Below are positions 9,309 through 18,286 of a stretch of DNA of 64,000 bases, one piece after another. Position 1 is the stretch's first letter. Every line of letters begins with the position of its first letter. The notes under the pieces are model-generated. The model did no database searches and had not been told where the DNA came from. It was given only the letters and a program-made list of their open reading frames with translations. The stretch is taken from positions 1,612,001-1,676,000 of the forward strand of contig NZ_JBEVVA010000003.1 of the NCBI RefSeq assembly GCF_049639735.1, given 5' to 3'. The translations under genes were made by a program, and so were the position numbers. This DNA comes from Elusimicrobium simillimum (GTDB taxonomy: Bacteria; Elusimicrobiota; Elusimicrobia; Elusimicrobiales; Elusimicrobiaceae).

Positions 9309-10709
9309 ATGCAGTCAAGTTTAGTTGTTTACAATTATCTTTCGCCGTTAGATTGGGTAGTATTCGCGTTTATCCTTATAATTACTTTTGGCGCCGCAAT
9401 TTACGGGCACCGCATAAAAGAAAAGGGCAAAGGCGGCGTGCTTGAGTATATGTTGATGGGGCGCAAACTTACATTGCCCATGTTTGTGGCCACGCTTACC
9501 GCCACATGGTACGGCGGCATATTTGGCGTTAATGAAATTACCTTTAACTACGGCATACATAATTTTCTAATACAAGGCGTTTTTTGGTATATCGCGTATA
9601 TCATATTCGCCTTTTTTATTGTCAAAAAAATCTACTCTTATAACTCAGTTACACTGCCAGAGCTTACGGGTAAAATGTTTGGCCCCAAATCAGCTAAGAC
9701 CGCCGCAGTGTTTACATTTTTTTATATTTTACCGGTAGCTTACGTGTTAAGCATAGGCATGTTTTTAAACATGGTGCTTGGCGTAAGCACGCTTACGGGC
9801 ATGATACTGGGCGCGTTGTTTACATGCTGTTACAGCGCCTGGGGCGGGTTTAGGGCGGTGGTATTTTCTGAGATAGTGCAGTTTGTTGTTATGTGCGTTG
9901 CGGTGCTGGTTGTTGTGCTGTTTTCGCTCTATACTTTTGGCGGCACGCAGTTTTTATTTGATAATTTGCCGCAGTCACATTTTTCGCTTACAGGCGGCAA
10001 TACCGTGGCCAATACTTTGATATGGGGTTTTATAGCGCTGGCTACTTTGGTTGACCCCAGTTTTTACCAACGCTGCTTTGCCGCCAATTCTGCGGGGACG
10101 GCAAAAAAAGGTATTTTGATTTCCACCGTTATCTGGATTTGCTTTGACATCTGCACCACGCTTGGCGCGCTTTACGCGCGCGCCGTACTGCCGGACAGCC
10201 AGCCAGCGCACGCTTACTTTTTTTACTCTGTGCAGCTGCTGCCTATTGGCTTGAAAGGCTTTTTTGTAGCGGGTATTTTGGCGATTATTCTTTCAACTTT
10301 GGACTCTTTTATGTTCATAGCTTCTAACACTTTAAGCTATGACTTTTTAAGAAATAAATTTAAAAACGTAATACTAACCAACCGCGTAGCCATGTTTGTT
10401 GTAAGCGGGTTTTCTATAGTAATAGCCATACTTTTAGACGGCAGTTTCAAAACTATTTGGCTGACGCTGGGCTCGTACATGTCTGCGTGCATGCTGATAC
10501 CGCTGGTATCGGGCTATATTTGGCCCGGTAAAATAACTGATAAAGTTTTTTGTGTTTCCGCCGTAACTTCAGCTTTAATGATGACGCTGTGGGCCGCAAC
10601 ACCTAAGTACCATTTTGAGTTGGACGGGTTTTATATAGGGCTGTTAACTAGTATAATTATTTTATCAACATCACTTTTAGTGAGAAAATATAAATGCGTA
10701 AAACCTTAA
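9309..10709 (+). CDS. Sodium:solute symporter family protein
   Basis: Predicted Na+-coupled uptake carrier of the SSS family, 466 residues with about 13 hydrophobic segments. Family hallmarks include YGHRIKEKGKGG after the first helix, then MGRKLTLPMFVATLTATWYGG. The frame is open upstream to 9255, but the start at 9309 is chosen because the earlier part lies inside the previous carrier gene and ATG 9309 follows its stop after a GGGG stretch. The stop overlaps the next gene by 16 bp. The substrate is not predictable from sequence. Confidence 0.88.
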   Translation: MQSSLVVYNYLSPLDWVVFAFILIITFGAAIYGHRIKEKGKGGVLEYMLMGRKLTLPMFVATLTATWYGGIFGVNEITFNYGIHNFLIQGVFWYIAYIIFAFFIVKKIYSYNSVTLPELTGKMFGPKSAKTAAVFTFFYILPVAYVLSIGMFLNMVLGVSTLTGMILGALFTCCYSAWGGFRAVVFSEIVQFVVMCVAVLVVVLFSLYTFGGTQFLFDNLPQSHFSLTGGNTVANTLIWGFIALATLVDPSFYQRCFAANSAGTAKKGILISTVIWICFDICTTLGALYARAVLPDSQPAHAYFFYSVQLLPIGLKGFFVAGILAIILSTLDSFMFIASNTLSYDFLRNKFKNVILTNRVAMFVVSGFSIVIAILLDGSFKTIWLTLGSYMSACMLIPLVSGYIWPGKITDKVFCVSAVTSALMMTLWAATPKYHFELDGFYIGLLTSIIILSTSLLVRKYKCVKP

Positions 10710-11311
10710 TTATATGTAACGGCGCTAAAGAACCCGCCGCATATCTGCGTGAACTGGCCCAAAAACACTTTGTAATATGTGTGGACGGCGGAGCCAATAT
10801 AGCCGCCGCTTCCGGCGTTACGCCTGATATAATTGTGGGCGATTTGGACTCTGTTACCGCAGCCACAAAGCGCAAATTTGCCAAAGTGAAAATGATAAAA
10901 ATATCCCGCCAGGATAATACGGATTTTGAAAAAGCGTTAGACTACGCTAAAAAATTAAAACTGAAAGATATCACCATAGTATGCGCCACAGGCAAAAGGC
11001 TGGATTTTACGCTCAGTAACCTCTACTCGTCTTTCAAATATCTTTCTAAAATGAAAATCAGTTTTGTGGGGCGCGGCTGGGCAATTTACCCAACAAACAA
11101 GACAACAAAATTTAAGTGTACACCGGATAAACGCGTCAGCCTTATTCCCGCTACAGACTGCAGCGGCATAACTCTGGTTAACTTAAAATTCCCGCTTACT
11201 AATGTTACGCTTGGCGCTACCCAAACGCTTACGCTTAGCAATAGTACCGTAAAGCGCAGTTTTGAGGTTAAAATTAAGCGCGGCGGCCTGTTTGTCTATC
11301 TTGAAAAATGA
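10694..11311 (+). CDS. Thiamine pyrophosphokinase
   Basis: Converts thiamine plus ATP to thiamine diphosphate. It is 205 residues. The catalytic domain shows CVDGGAN and IVGDLDSV (metal and pyrophosphate-binding acids), a D-N-T-D-F-E-K-A segment, and the C-terminal beta-rich thiamine-binding domain (RVSLIPAT...GITLVNLKFPL). The start lies 16 bp inside the upstream symporter gene, so translation is probably coupled. That makes the symporter a weak candidate for thiamine or precursor uptake. No TPP riboswitch was recognised upstream. Confidence 0.9.
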   Translation: MRKTLIICNGAKEPAAYLRELAQKHFVICVDGGANIAAASGVTPDIIVGDLDSVTAATKRKFAKVKMIKISRQDNTDFEKALDYAKKLKLKDITIVCATGKRLDFTLSNLYSSFKYLSKMKISFVGRGWAIYPTNKTTKFKCTPDKRVSLIPATDCSGITLVNLKFPLTNVTLGATQTLTLSNSTVKRSFEVKIKRGGLFVYLEK

Positions 11312-11323
11312 TAATATACTTAT

Positions 11324-11800
11324 ATGAAGTTAATTAAATTTTTACTTTTAATTATAATTTTTGCCATGGGCGTATATGTGGGCAATGTTTATTTGCCGCA
11401 GAAAGGGGCGTCCATAGCTACCGCTATATCCGCGCCAACGCTGGACAGTTACGGCGTTAACGTGGATGACTTTACCGCAGAGAATGCCGCCAAAGTTATG
11501 CAAGACCACCAGAACGCCGTAATAACAGGCAAATTAACAAAAGAAGAGCAAGAAGCGTGGGCCAAATTTATAAGCGAGGTTATAAGGTACCAAGACTACA
11601 GAATTAAACGTTTCCGCTATTTGTCTGAAATGGCAAAAGTTAACGCAAACTCCCCCACTACATCGGAATACAACAAAGCGGCGGCGGAATATAACACCGC
11701 TAAAAAATCTTTAGAAGACTACTTTGCCGCGCAAAAGCCGCAACAACCGGCAGCGGAACCTGCGGCAGAAGAAGTTACTTCAGAAACAAAAACTCAATAG
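11324..11800 (+). CDS. Hypothetical membrane-anchored protein
   Basis: 158 residues, function not recognised. The N-terminus is a single hydrophobic anchor (KFLLLIIIFAMGVYVGNVYLP) and the remainder is predicted outside the cytoplasm. The middle is helical and charged (LTKEEQEAWAKFISEV, YQDYRIKRFRYLSEM), and the tail is Pro/Ala/Glu-rich. It follows the thiamine pyrophosphokinase gene by 12 bp and overlaps the convergent small membrane gene by 26 bp at the 3' ends. Confidence 0.6.
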   Translation: MKLIKFLLLIIIFAMGVYVGNVYLPQKGASIATAISAPTLDSYGVNVDDFTAENAAKVMQDHQNAVITGKLTKEEQEAWAKFISEVIRYQDYRIKRFRYLSEMAKVNANSPTTSEYNKAAAEYNTAKKSLEDYFAAQKPQQPAAEPAAEEVTSETKTQ

Positions 11801-12032
11801 CAATCATACATAAAAGTACGGCGGATATAGCCGCAAAGCGGTATGTTTTTGTTTGGGTAAAACCGTATATTTCGGCCACCAGCCTGGCAGGCGGCAGCAT
11901 GATAAGCACGCCCATGGCGGCTTTGCCCCAAAACCCGCCGAATATAAGGTACAGCACGGCAAGAACAATAACCAGCGTAAGCCCGCATAAAAGTAAATAG
12001 TAAATATATGTTTTTAATTGTTTATCTTTCAT
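11775..12032 (-). CDS. Small membrane protein, possible DUF1634-like partner of the TSUP permease
   Basis: 85 residues with three hydrophobic segments. The start codon overlaps the stop of the TauE/SafE permease (ATGA), so it is translationally coupled to it. Small three-helix membrane proteins of the DUF1634 type are commonly encoded next to TSUP permeases, and this gene fits that by size and position. The family assignment is inferred, not proven. Its 3' end overlaps the convergent gene 11324-11800 by 26 bp. Confidence 0.65.
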   Translation of the reverse strand: MKDKQLKTYIYYLLLCGLTLVIVLAVLYLIFGGFWGKAAMGVLIMLPPARLVAEIYGFTQTKTYRFAAISAVLLCMIAIEFLFLK

Positions 12033-12856
12033 AAGCTAAATATCATTCTGCCGGCCACAAACAGCATAAGGCAGCCAAATAAAATTTCCACATAAATAGA
12101 TTTTATTCTTAACAGCACATTCATACCAACGTACGCGCCCGCTAGTATGCCCAGTATCATAATAATAGTAACGTCTTCCACTATATAACCTTTTTTAAAG
12201 TAAAGTATACTGCCCGCGCACGCCGTCAGCCCCAGCTTATAACTGCTGGTGCCGCTGGCAACTTTAATAGGCGCCTTGCAAACATTTGTTATAAGCGGCA
12301 CGTTTATCACCCCGCCGCCTATGCCCAGAGTGGAGGATAAAAAACCTGAAAATATTGAGAGCGGCACAGCGTAGCGTAAGTTTTGCGCTTCATACCGCAC
12401 GGTTTTGCCGGTGGCTTTGTCGCGGTAGGAATCGGCAAAAACGCCGTCTGTGTTAGCGCAAGCGTATATAGTTTGCTTAGCGCCTATAAAATTTTTAAAA
12501 GGGTTTTTAAGCATGCTGATTGCCATTGCCACGGCGACTGCGGCAAAAGCTATTTTTATTACGCCTATAGGCATAGCGCCCACAACGGCCGAGCCTATTA
12601 TAGCGCCAAGTATAGAAGGTATTTCCAGCATTTTAGACAGGCGTATGCTTATCATGCCCGTTCTTATTTTTGCCATGGTGGACATCATGGACGACGCCAC
12701 CACCGTCATAAGCGAGCACGCTATAGCCTGGTGCAGCGGTATGCCAAAGCCAAAGTGCAGTATGGGCACAACAAAAATGCCCCCGCCTATGCCAAACATA
12801 CTGCCCACAAGGCCCACCAAAAAACCTAACGGTAAAAGCGTCCAAAGTTCTGTCAT
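12029..12856 (-). CDS. TauE/SafE (TSUP) family membrane permease
   Basis: 275 residues, about eight transmembrane helices in two repeats. Each half carries the TSUP glycine motif: GSMFGIGGGIFVVPIL near the N-terminus and STLGIGGGVINVPLI in the second half. Family members export sulfite, sulfoacetate or related organosulfur anions, or take up other anions; the substrate here is undetermined. The following small membrane gene overlaps its stop. A soluble-looking insert of roughly 35 residues lies between the halves (CANTDGVFADSYRDKATGK). Confidence 0.85.
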   Translation of the reverse strand: MTELWTLLPLGFLVGLVGSMFGIGGGIFVVPILHFGFGIPLHQAIACSLMTVVASSMMSTMAKIRTGMISIRLSKMLEIPSILGAIIGSAVVGAMPIGVIKIAFAAVAVAMAISMLKNPFKNFIGAKQTIYACANTDGVFADSYRDKATGKTVRYEAQNLRYAVPLSIFSGFLSSTLGIGGGVINVPLITNVCKAPIKVASGTSSYKLGLTACAGSILYFKKGYIVEDVTIIMILGILAGAYVGMNVLLRIKSIYVEILFGCLMLFVAGRMIFSL

Positions 12857-12983
12857 GTATATATGATATCAAAAGGAAAAGAGTAAACCATATGCATTTT
12901 TTTGCTAAAATAATTAAGAACAGTCAGGCTGAACATGCGCCTGCACACCAAGTTAACCAAATTTAAAACAAGGAGTTCCTGAT

Positions 12984-13736
12984 ATGGGTGGACATTCACA
13001 TTGGGCAGGTATTAAACATAAAAAAGCGATTTTAGATTCTAAGAGAGGCAAAATATTCACAAGAATTATCAGAGAAATTACCATAGCCGCTAAAATGGGC
13101 GGCGGTAAAATAGAAGATAACCCGAGACTGCGTAAAGCCGTTGAAGACGCCAAAGCGGCAAACATGCCGGCCGACAATGTTAAACGCGCTATCATGAAAG
13201 GTACCGGCCAGCTGGAGGGCGCCTCTTACGAAGAAATTACGTACGAAGGTTACGGTCCGGGCTCAATAGCCGTTATTGTTGAGTGCACCACAGACAACAA
13301 AAACCGCACATTCTCAGAAGTACGCAAAATTTTTACAAGCCGCGGCGGCAGCATTGGCACAACAGGCTGCGTGTCTTATATGTTTAAAAAGAAAGGCCTT
13401 ATAATAGTAAGCAAAGAGGCCATGAGTGAAGACGACCTGATGAACGCCGCGCTTGAAGCCGGCGCGGATGATGTAAAAACAGAAGGCGATTCTTACCAAA
13501 TTTTTACCGCGCCTGAAAGCCTGGACTTAGTTAAAAAGGCACTGGAAGAAAAAAATATCAAAGTAGAATCCGCCAATTTAACCATGATACCGGACACGGA
13601 AACTGAAATCACGGACCCTAACGTAGCGCAATCCATAATGAAAATGATGGACGAGCTGGACGACCATGACGACACAAAAGACGTTTACTCTAACTATAAC
13701 ATACCCGATGAAATTATGGAGAAGTTAAACGTTTAA
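12984..13736 (+). CDS. yebC: YebC/PmpR family protein
   Basis: Cytoplasmic 250-residue protein of the YebC family, described as a DNA-binding regulator and in some members as helping ribosomes through proline stretches. The N-terminal signature MGGHSHWAGIKHKKA, the KAANMPADNVKRAI segment and the YEGYGPGSIAVIVE region are all conserved, and the length is normal. A strong AAGGAG ribosome site lies 8 bp before the ATG. ruvC follows, the classical yebC-ruvC order, but with a hairpin terminator between them. Confidence 0.95.
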   Translation: MGGHSHWAGIKHKKAILDSKRGKIFTRIIREITIAAKMGGGKIEDNPRLRKAVEDAKAANMPADNVKRAIMKGTGQLEGASYEEITYEGYGPGSIAVIVECTTDNKNRTFSEVRKIFTSRGGSIGTTGCVSYMFKKKGLIIVSKEAMSEDDLMNAALEAGADDVKTEGDSYQIFTAPESLDLVKKALEEKNIKVESANLTMIPDTETEITDPNVAQSIMKMMDELDDHDDTKDVYSNYNIPDEIMEKLNV

Positions 13737-13747
13737 ATTTAAATTTT

Positions 13748-13773
13748 AAGGCTGGCTAACACCCAGCCTTTTT
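13748..13773 (+). terminator. Terminator between yebC and ruvC
   Basis: AAGGCTGG / CCAGCCTT stem of 8 bp followed by TTT directly after yebC. The T-run is short, so termination may be partial. A TATAAA sequence at 13776-13781 just before ruvC could start a separate transcript. Confidence 0.65.
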
Positions 13774-13783
13774 GATATAAAAT

Positions 13784-14344
13784 ATGACACAAAAAATACG
13801 TGTAATGGGCATAGACCCCGGGTTAGACAGAACAGGCTGGGCCATATTGGAACGCGGCGACGGGGCCGCATTGTCCTTAATTGCCTGCGGGTTGGTGCAT
13901 ACCTCTAAAGAATTGGGGCTGCCCGCGCGCCTGGAATATATTTTTAATGAAATAGGCAAACTGGTAGAACACTACACCCCCCAACACGCCGCCATGGAAG
14001 AAATGTTTTTTTTAAAACGCGCCATAACTGTTAGCCAAACTATACAAACGCGCGGCGTAATATTGCTGGCGGCGCATATGAAAGGCGTGGACATAAACTC
14101 CTACAGCCCCAAAAAAGTTAAAAGCATAATCTGCGGCAGCGGCACAGCCGACAAAGCGCAGGTGCAGCGCATGGTACAGTTAACTTTAAAGCTGGACAAA
14201 AAGCCTGAACCTGACGACGTGGCAGACGCTATCGCCATTGCCATATGCCACCTTAAAACAGCACCCTTAAAAGATAAAATAAACCTGCAGGCGCAGTTTC
14301 TGGCAAAAATAGCGGAAGCTAAAAAACAGCAGTTAAAGAAATAA
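13784..14344 (+). CDS. ruvC: Crossover junction endodeoxyribonuclease RuvC
   Basis: Resolves Holliday junctions in recombination together with RuvAB. 186 residues. The N-terminal GIDPGLDRTGWAI holds the first catalytic aspartate, MEEMFF the catalytic glutamate, and EPDDVADAIAIAICH the C-terminal acidic pair. The C-terminal tail is about 15-20 residues longer than the E. coli protein. It sits 47 bp behind yebC; ruvA and ruvB are not in the window. There is no clear Shine-Dalgarno sequence before the ATG. Confidence 0.95.
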   Translation: MTQKIRVMGIDPGLDRTGWAILERGDGAALSLIACGLVHTSKELGLPARLEYIFNEIGKLVEHYTPQHAAMEEMFFLKRAITVSQTIQTRGVILLAAHMKGVDINSYSPKKVKSIICGSGTADKAQVQRMVQLTLKLDKKPEPDDVADAIAIAICHLKTAPLKDKINLQAQFLAKIAEAKKQQLKK

Positions 14345-14353
14345 TTTTAAAAT

Positions 14354-14387
14354 AAAAAATCCCCGGTTGAAAAACTGGGGATTTTTT
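14354..14387. terminator. Bidirectional terminator between ruvC and pilin
   Basis: AAAAAATCCCC / GGGGATTTTTT, 11-bp stem, 12-nt loop, between convergent genes. T-runs occur in both directions. Confidence 0.9.
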
Positions 14388-14398
14388 ATTTTATTATA

Positions 14399-14833
14399 TT
14401 AATTTAAAATACACCAATTGGTATCTTCTGTTTTGCATCCTAAATTGCGGCACAGCTTTAATCTTCTTTCAACTTGGTCATGCCTGCAAACCCAAACATC
14501 TTTAAGCCCTGTACTATTTTGAAGATATAATTCTAATTTCGGACCATTTTTAGAACTAACAGCAAATATAAAATTTTTATTATCAGAAATTCCATATGTG
14601 TAATTTTGAGATACCGGGATTTCTATGTCCAACTCTTCAAGTGTTGTGTAAGCCGCGTGTGTCATATAATAAATTTCCTGCGCATTTGATAATGAACGTA
14701 AGTTTGTTTGAGCTTCCGCCAGACGCGATTTATCCACCGCACGTGTATACTGCGGTAAGGCTATAGCCGCCAGAATTCCTATAATGAGCACAACAACCAA
14801 AAGTTCAATTAAAGTAAACCCATATTTTTTCAT
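14399..14833 (-). CDS. Type IV pilin-like protein (prepilin)
   Basis: 144 residues from the ATG at 14833, which has AAGGAG 7 bp upstream; a TTG two codons earlier is rejected. The prepilin leader MKKYG|FTLIE is one residue variant of its paralogs (Tyr inserted before Gly). A hydrophobic helix and ALPQYTRAVDKSRLAEA follow. The globular domain is short and ends with cysteines (CRHDQ...CRNLGCKTED...WCIL). It is monocistronic and convergent with ruvC. Likely a minor pilin or pseudopilin; partners are not in the window. Confidence 0.87.
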   Translation of the reverse strand: MKKYGFTLIELLVVVLIIGILAAIALPQYTRAVDKSRLAEAQTNLRSLSNAQEIYYMTHAAYTTLEELDIEIPVSQNYTYGISDNKNFIFAVSSKNGPKLELYLQNSTGLKDVWVCRHDQVERRLKLCRNLGCKTEDTNWCILN

Positions 14834-14915
14834 ATACAACTCCTTTGCAAAACACTATTAGTTATTAGATTAAAAAAACAAAAGCTATCAATTCTTTTAT
14901 GGAAAAATCAAGTCT

Positions 14916-15638
14916 TTAGGCCCATTCAGATATTACTCTTACAACTTCCTTGCCGTCTTCTCGCACAAGTTCGTGAAAGTAAACGCCGTTGCCTGTATCG
15001 TAAATTTTGGCTATGACTTTGTCTCCGTCCACACATTCCTGCTTAAAAATTATTTTGTAGTTTTTAAGCGTTTTTTCGGCGCGGATATTGGCGGGCATAG
15101 ATTCCATAGCCCAGGCCATATAGTGTGTGTTGTTAACATGGCCGTTAATATCAATATCCTCAAGGCGCACGGCAAACTCTTTTACCGCCACAGGCTCTAA
15201 ACCCTCGGGCAGTTTGGCTTTAAAGTTGCCCTCTTCAAGCACAAAATCAGGGTTTTCTTTATTTCTCTGAAGTAAAAATTCAGGCGTGCGGGTAATTTTG
15301 CGGGTGTTTAAATCTAAAATAATCCACCAGGTGGAGCCCTTCATTAAAACATTGCCGTCTTTATCTTTTATTTCAAACTCTCTGCGGCTGGTAATTTTGT
15401 CTGAAAAAGCGTGCCAGGTTTGTATGGTAACAGCGTCTTTGCCGCTGTACTTTTTACCCATTTCCATTTGCATGCGTACTATGGCCCAGGCTATGCCCTC
15501 TTCGCGGCCAAAGTTAAGATTATGCGCGTCTACCCCGGCCGCTTCCTGAAAATAATTACACAGGCTGTGCGGCGGCAAACTGCCGTCTAAGGCAAGTTCA
15601 TAATATCTGGGTAAAAACTCTAATGTTGTTTTGCTCAT
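14916..15638 (-). CDS. Acyl-ACP thioesterase (FatA/FatB family)
   Basis: Hydrolyses acyl-acyl carrier protein to release free fatty acids. It has 240 residues arranged as two hot-dog folds. The catalytic segment DINGHVNNTHY in the second half contains the Asn/His residues conserved in plant and bacterial acyl-ACP thioesterases. The first half shows the substrate-side helix (HSLCNYFQEAAGVDAHNL). It starts 1 bp after the TPR gene stop and is the last gene of the seven-gene operon starting at 19854. Which chain length it releases cannot be read from sequence. Confidence 0.88.
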   Translation of the reverse strand: MSKTTLEFLPRYYELALDGSLPPHSLCNYFQEAAGVDAHNLNFGREEGIAWAIVRMQMEMGKKYSGKDAVTIQTWHAFSDKITSRREFEIKDKDGNVLMKGSTWWIILDLNTRKITRTPEFLLQRNKENPDFVLEEGNFKAKLPEGLEPVAVKEFAVRLEDIDINGHVNNTHYMAWAMESMPANIRAEKTLKNYKIIFKQECVDGDKVIAKIYDTGNGVYFHELVREDGKEVVRVISEWA

Positions 15639-15639
15639 A

Positions 15640-17175
15640 CTACGCCCCCTTTTTATTATTCTTTTTTATATCTTTTTCAAATTTTGTTTTGTCTGACACA
15701 TCAAAATATTCTTTGGCTTTATTGTAATTGCCCATCTCATAATAAAGCACGCCAATGTGGCCCGCTATCTCACCGTCCTGTCCGGCAGCGTTATACGCTT
15801 TAAGTAAATATTCTTCCGCCTTAGTATAGTTTTTTACTTTTACGTAATACCAGCCTAAAGAGTCCAGCGCCGCAATATCGTCAGGAGCGATAGCAAGCGA
15901 GCGTTCTATATAACCGCGCGCTTCTTCAAGTTTTTTATTTTGCTCAAGCAAAGCGTAACCCAGCGAGTTTAAGGCCACGGCGTTATCAGGGTTTATCTTA
16001 AGCACTTCACGCATTTGGCGTTCAAACTCTCTGTAATTACCCATGCGCTCGAGCGATACGCCGTACATAAGGCGCGCTTTTTCATACGACGGGCTTTGCT
16101 TTAAAATCTCTTTAAATATTTTTACAGCATCTTTATGGTTATGCAAATCCTGCAAGGCTACCGCGTAAAAATAACCTATTTCCACGCTTTTGCCCGATGT
16201 GCCGTATGCCTCGGCCAAAATGTCCACGGCTTTTTGCAGGGCACCCATGCGGGCCGCGTAAAAGGCCGCCCTTAACTGAAAGTCCGCGTTGGTTGCGTAG
16301 TTAGATGCCGCCTGTAAATATTTAATAGACGCACCGTAGTTCTGCTCATCCTCCGCGATAGCGGCCATAAATTGGTTGGCCATTATGTGCCCCGGGTCAG
16401 ACGATAAAATTTTTTCAAAATACTTTTTTGCCGCAGGAATATTTTTTAAAATAATTTCTATTGTACCTATGCTTTGGTAGGTGGCGTTATCCGCCTCGCC
16501 CAGTTCCTCAAGCATTTTATATTCTTTTAAAGCCTTTTCCATTTGCCCGGTTGTCTCGTATATTTTAGCGCGGGCAAGGTAGGCAGGTTTGTAAAGGTTA
16601 TCTGCCGCCGTCGCTCTGTTATACATATTAATGGCGTGTTCAACCTCGCCTTTACGCAGGTACGCGCCGCCGCATTCCTGGTAAATGCCGGGGGCCAGCT
16701 GCGGCATGCGCTTTGCGGTATCCGTCATAAGCTTGATGCCTTTGTCAAAGTCCATCATATAAAGCATTTGAAAGTATCTTACTACTATTCTGATATCGTC
16801 AGGCTCGGCCGCTATGGCAAGTTCATAGTAGTGTCCGGCCTCTTTCAAGCTGCCCTCAGTACGCAAATAATCTGCGTATGTGGTAAGAGAGAAAACATCG
16901 TCGTAGGCGGCGACTTCTTTAGCAAGCTCGGCGTAATCTTTTTGCGCGTTAACGCCAAGCGCGGTGTATAAAATAAGAGTTTTAAGGTAGTGCGACTCGG
17001 GGTAGTCTTTAAGCGTTTTATTAAAAAACTCTAAAGACATTTTGGGGTTACCATCCATCTCATAAATAACGCCGGTAAGAAAATTTAAATAAAAGTCCTG
17101 CCCCATCTGCGGTTCTTGCTCCGCATAGGCTGACAACGCTAAACATGTAAATAATATTATTAAAAACTTTTTCAT
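15640..17175 (-). CDS. Exported TPR-repeat protein
   Basis: 511 residues with an N-terminal signal peptide (LIILFTCLALSAYAEQ) and no lipobox, hence a soluble periplasmic or outer-membrane-associated scaffold. At least ten tetratricopeptide repeats follow, the clearest in the C-terminal half (NSLGYALLEQNKK, DSLGWYYVKVKNY, GHIGVLYYEMGNY). The Lys-rich C-terminus may be disordered. ATGA overlap with the rimI stop shows translational coupling. Function is inferred only as a protein-protein interaction module. Confidence 0.82.
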   Translation of the reverse strand: MKKFLIILFTCLALSAYAEQEPQMGQDFYLNFLTGVIYEMDGNPKMSLEFFNKTLKDYPESHYLKTLILYTALGVNAQKDYAELAKEVAAYDDVFSLTTYADYLRTEGSLKEAGHYYELAIAAEPDDIRIVVRYFQMLYMMDFDKGIKLMTDTAKRMPQLAPGIYQECGGAYLRKGEVEHAINMYNRATAADNLYKPAYLARAKIYETTGQMEKALKEYKMLEELGEADNATYQSIGTIEIILKNIPAAKKYFEKILSSDPGHIMANQFMAAIAEDEQNYGASIKYLQAASNYATNADFQLRAAFYAARMGALQKAVDILAEAYGTSGKSVEIGYFYAVALQDLHNHKDAVKIFKEILKQSPSYEKARLMYGVSLERMGNYREFERQMREVLKINPDNAVALNSLGYALLEQNKKLEEARGYIERSLAIAPDDIAALDSLGWYYVKVKNYTKAEEYLLKAYNAAGQDGEIAGHIGVLYYEMGNYNKAKEYFDVSDKTKFEKDIKKNNKKGA

Positions 17176-17609
17176 AAAAATTTTTCCATTAAAAGGGCAT
17201 TTTCGGTACCGTTATAAAAATTTTCTCTCTGCCCGATAGTTTTAAAACCGTTTTTGGCGTAAATATTTACGGCTTTAGCATTGTGCTCGTTTACTTCAAG
17301 CGTTACGCGTTTAAATTTTCTGTGTTTAAGTTCTTTAAAAAGTTCTTTTATAAGCGCTGTGCCTACGCCGTTGCCCTCGGCGTTTTTATCCACGGCAAAG
17401 TTAAGCAACTCCCCCTCCGGCACAACACCGCGAAAGCAGATAAAACCAACCACACCTTCAGACATACACGCAACCAATACGCAGGAAAATTTATTAGCTA
17501 TTTCAGCCAGCAACCCCGCCTCGCCCCAGCGGGCGCTGCAAGGCTGAGTGGCCTCAATCTCGGCTAAATCGCCGGCGTCTGTAACGGCGGCCGCCCTTAC
17601 TTTAATCAT
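17172..17609 (-). CDS. rimI: GNAT N-acetyltransferase, RimI type
   Basis: 145 residues, GNAT fold. The acetyl-CoA loop appears as NAEGNGVGTAL (R/Q-x-x-G-x-G/A variant) and the C-terminal part has NEHNAKAVNIYAKNGF, typical of RimI, which acetylates the N-terminal alanine of ribosomal protein S18. Its position directly behind tsaB, 4-bp overlaps on both sides, matches the frequent tsaE-tsaB-rimI order and supports the name. Confidence 0.88.
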   Translation of the reverse strand: MIKVRAAAVTDAGDLAEIEATQPCSARWGEAGLLAEIANKFSCVLVACMSEGVVGFICFRGVVPEGELLNFAVDKNAEGNGVGTALIKELFKELKHRKFKRVTLEVNEHNAKAVNIYAKNGFKTIGQRENFYNGTENALLMEKFL

Positions 17610-18286
17610 TTGCCTAACTCAAAGCGAGCGGGTTTTAGGTAAAGCGGTTCCAGCGTGTCCTGCGCGAATTGTGAAGCTTCGGCAATTTCCGCCAAACCTT
17701 TTGCGCTTACGCCGCAAAGTTTTTTGCTGCCCAAAGTATATTTTGTGCCAACCAGTAAACCGTCTAAATATGAGCGGTCTTTATCAAAACCTATTACAAA
17801 AAGCGGGTACCGGTACTTATCCATATAAGCAAACAAATCCTCTTTGGTAAACCACTGCGGGGCGGAGCCGTCAAAAATTTGTATAAAATATTCCTCTCTA
17901 AAAGCGTGCAGCACTACCGCCATCATACCCGCCGGGTTTGCCTTTTGCCATGTCTTAAATTCTTTTGATTTTACGGCGGTAAAACGCAGCGTTTCAAACA
18001 TAGTGGCGCCGGCCGCCTCCGCCCCAACAAGGCTGCGCAGCATGCTGGCAAGCGTAAGGCCTATTCTTATACCCGTAAACCTGCCCGGGCCGCGCACATA
18101 AAAAACTTTGTTAACATCGCCCAGCTGCGCCCCCGCTTTAGCCAAAACTTTTTTTATTGTGGGGAATAAATATTCCTCCTGCTTAATGCCTGATTTTCTG
18201 GCGGAAAAAGTTTTACCGTTTTTTGTAACGGTAACCAGTAAGGGTGACGCTGTTGTGTCTAAAGCTAAAATTATATTATCTTTCAT
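17606..18286 (-). CDS. tsaB: tRNA threonylcarbamoyladenosine biosynthesis protein TsaB
   Basis: Partner of TsaD in making the t6A modification at tRNA position 37. 226 residues. The N-terminal ALDTTASPL and the FTGIRIGLTLASML segment are characteristic of TsaB. A TTG two codons upstream (18292) is possible, but the ATG at 18286 is preferred. It overlaps tsaE by 11 bp. TsaD and TsaC are not in the window. Confidence 0.92.
   Translation of the reverse strand: MKDNIILALDTTASPLLVTVTKNGKTFSARKSGIKQEEYLFPTIKKVLAKAGAQLGDVNKVFYVRGPGRFTGIRIGLTLASMLRSLVGAEAAGATMFETLRFTAVKSKEFKTWQKANPAGMMAVVLHAFREEYFIQIFDGSAPQWFTKEDLFAYMDKYRYPLFVIGFDKDRSYLDGLLVGTKYTLGSKKLCGVSAKGLAEIAEASQFAQDTLEPLYLKPARFELGK

Noticed and set aside
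10600..10693. TPP riboswitch ahead of thiamine pyrophosphokinase
   Set aside because: The gene starts inside the symporter gene and no CUGAGA/ACCUGA-type core was seen upstream.
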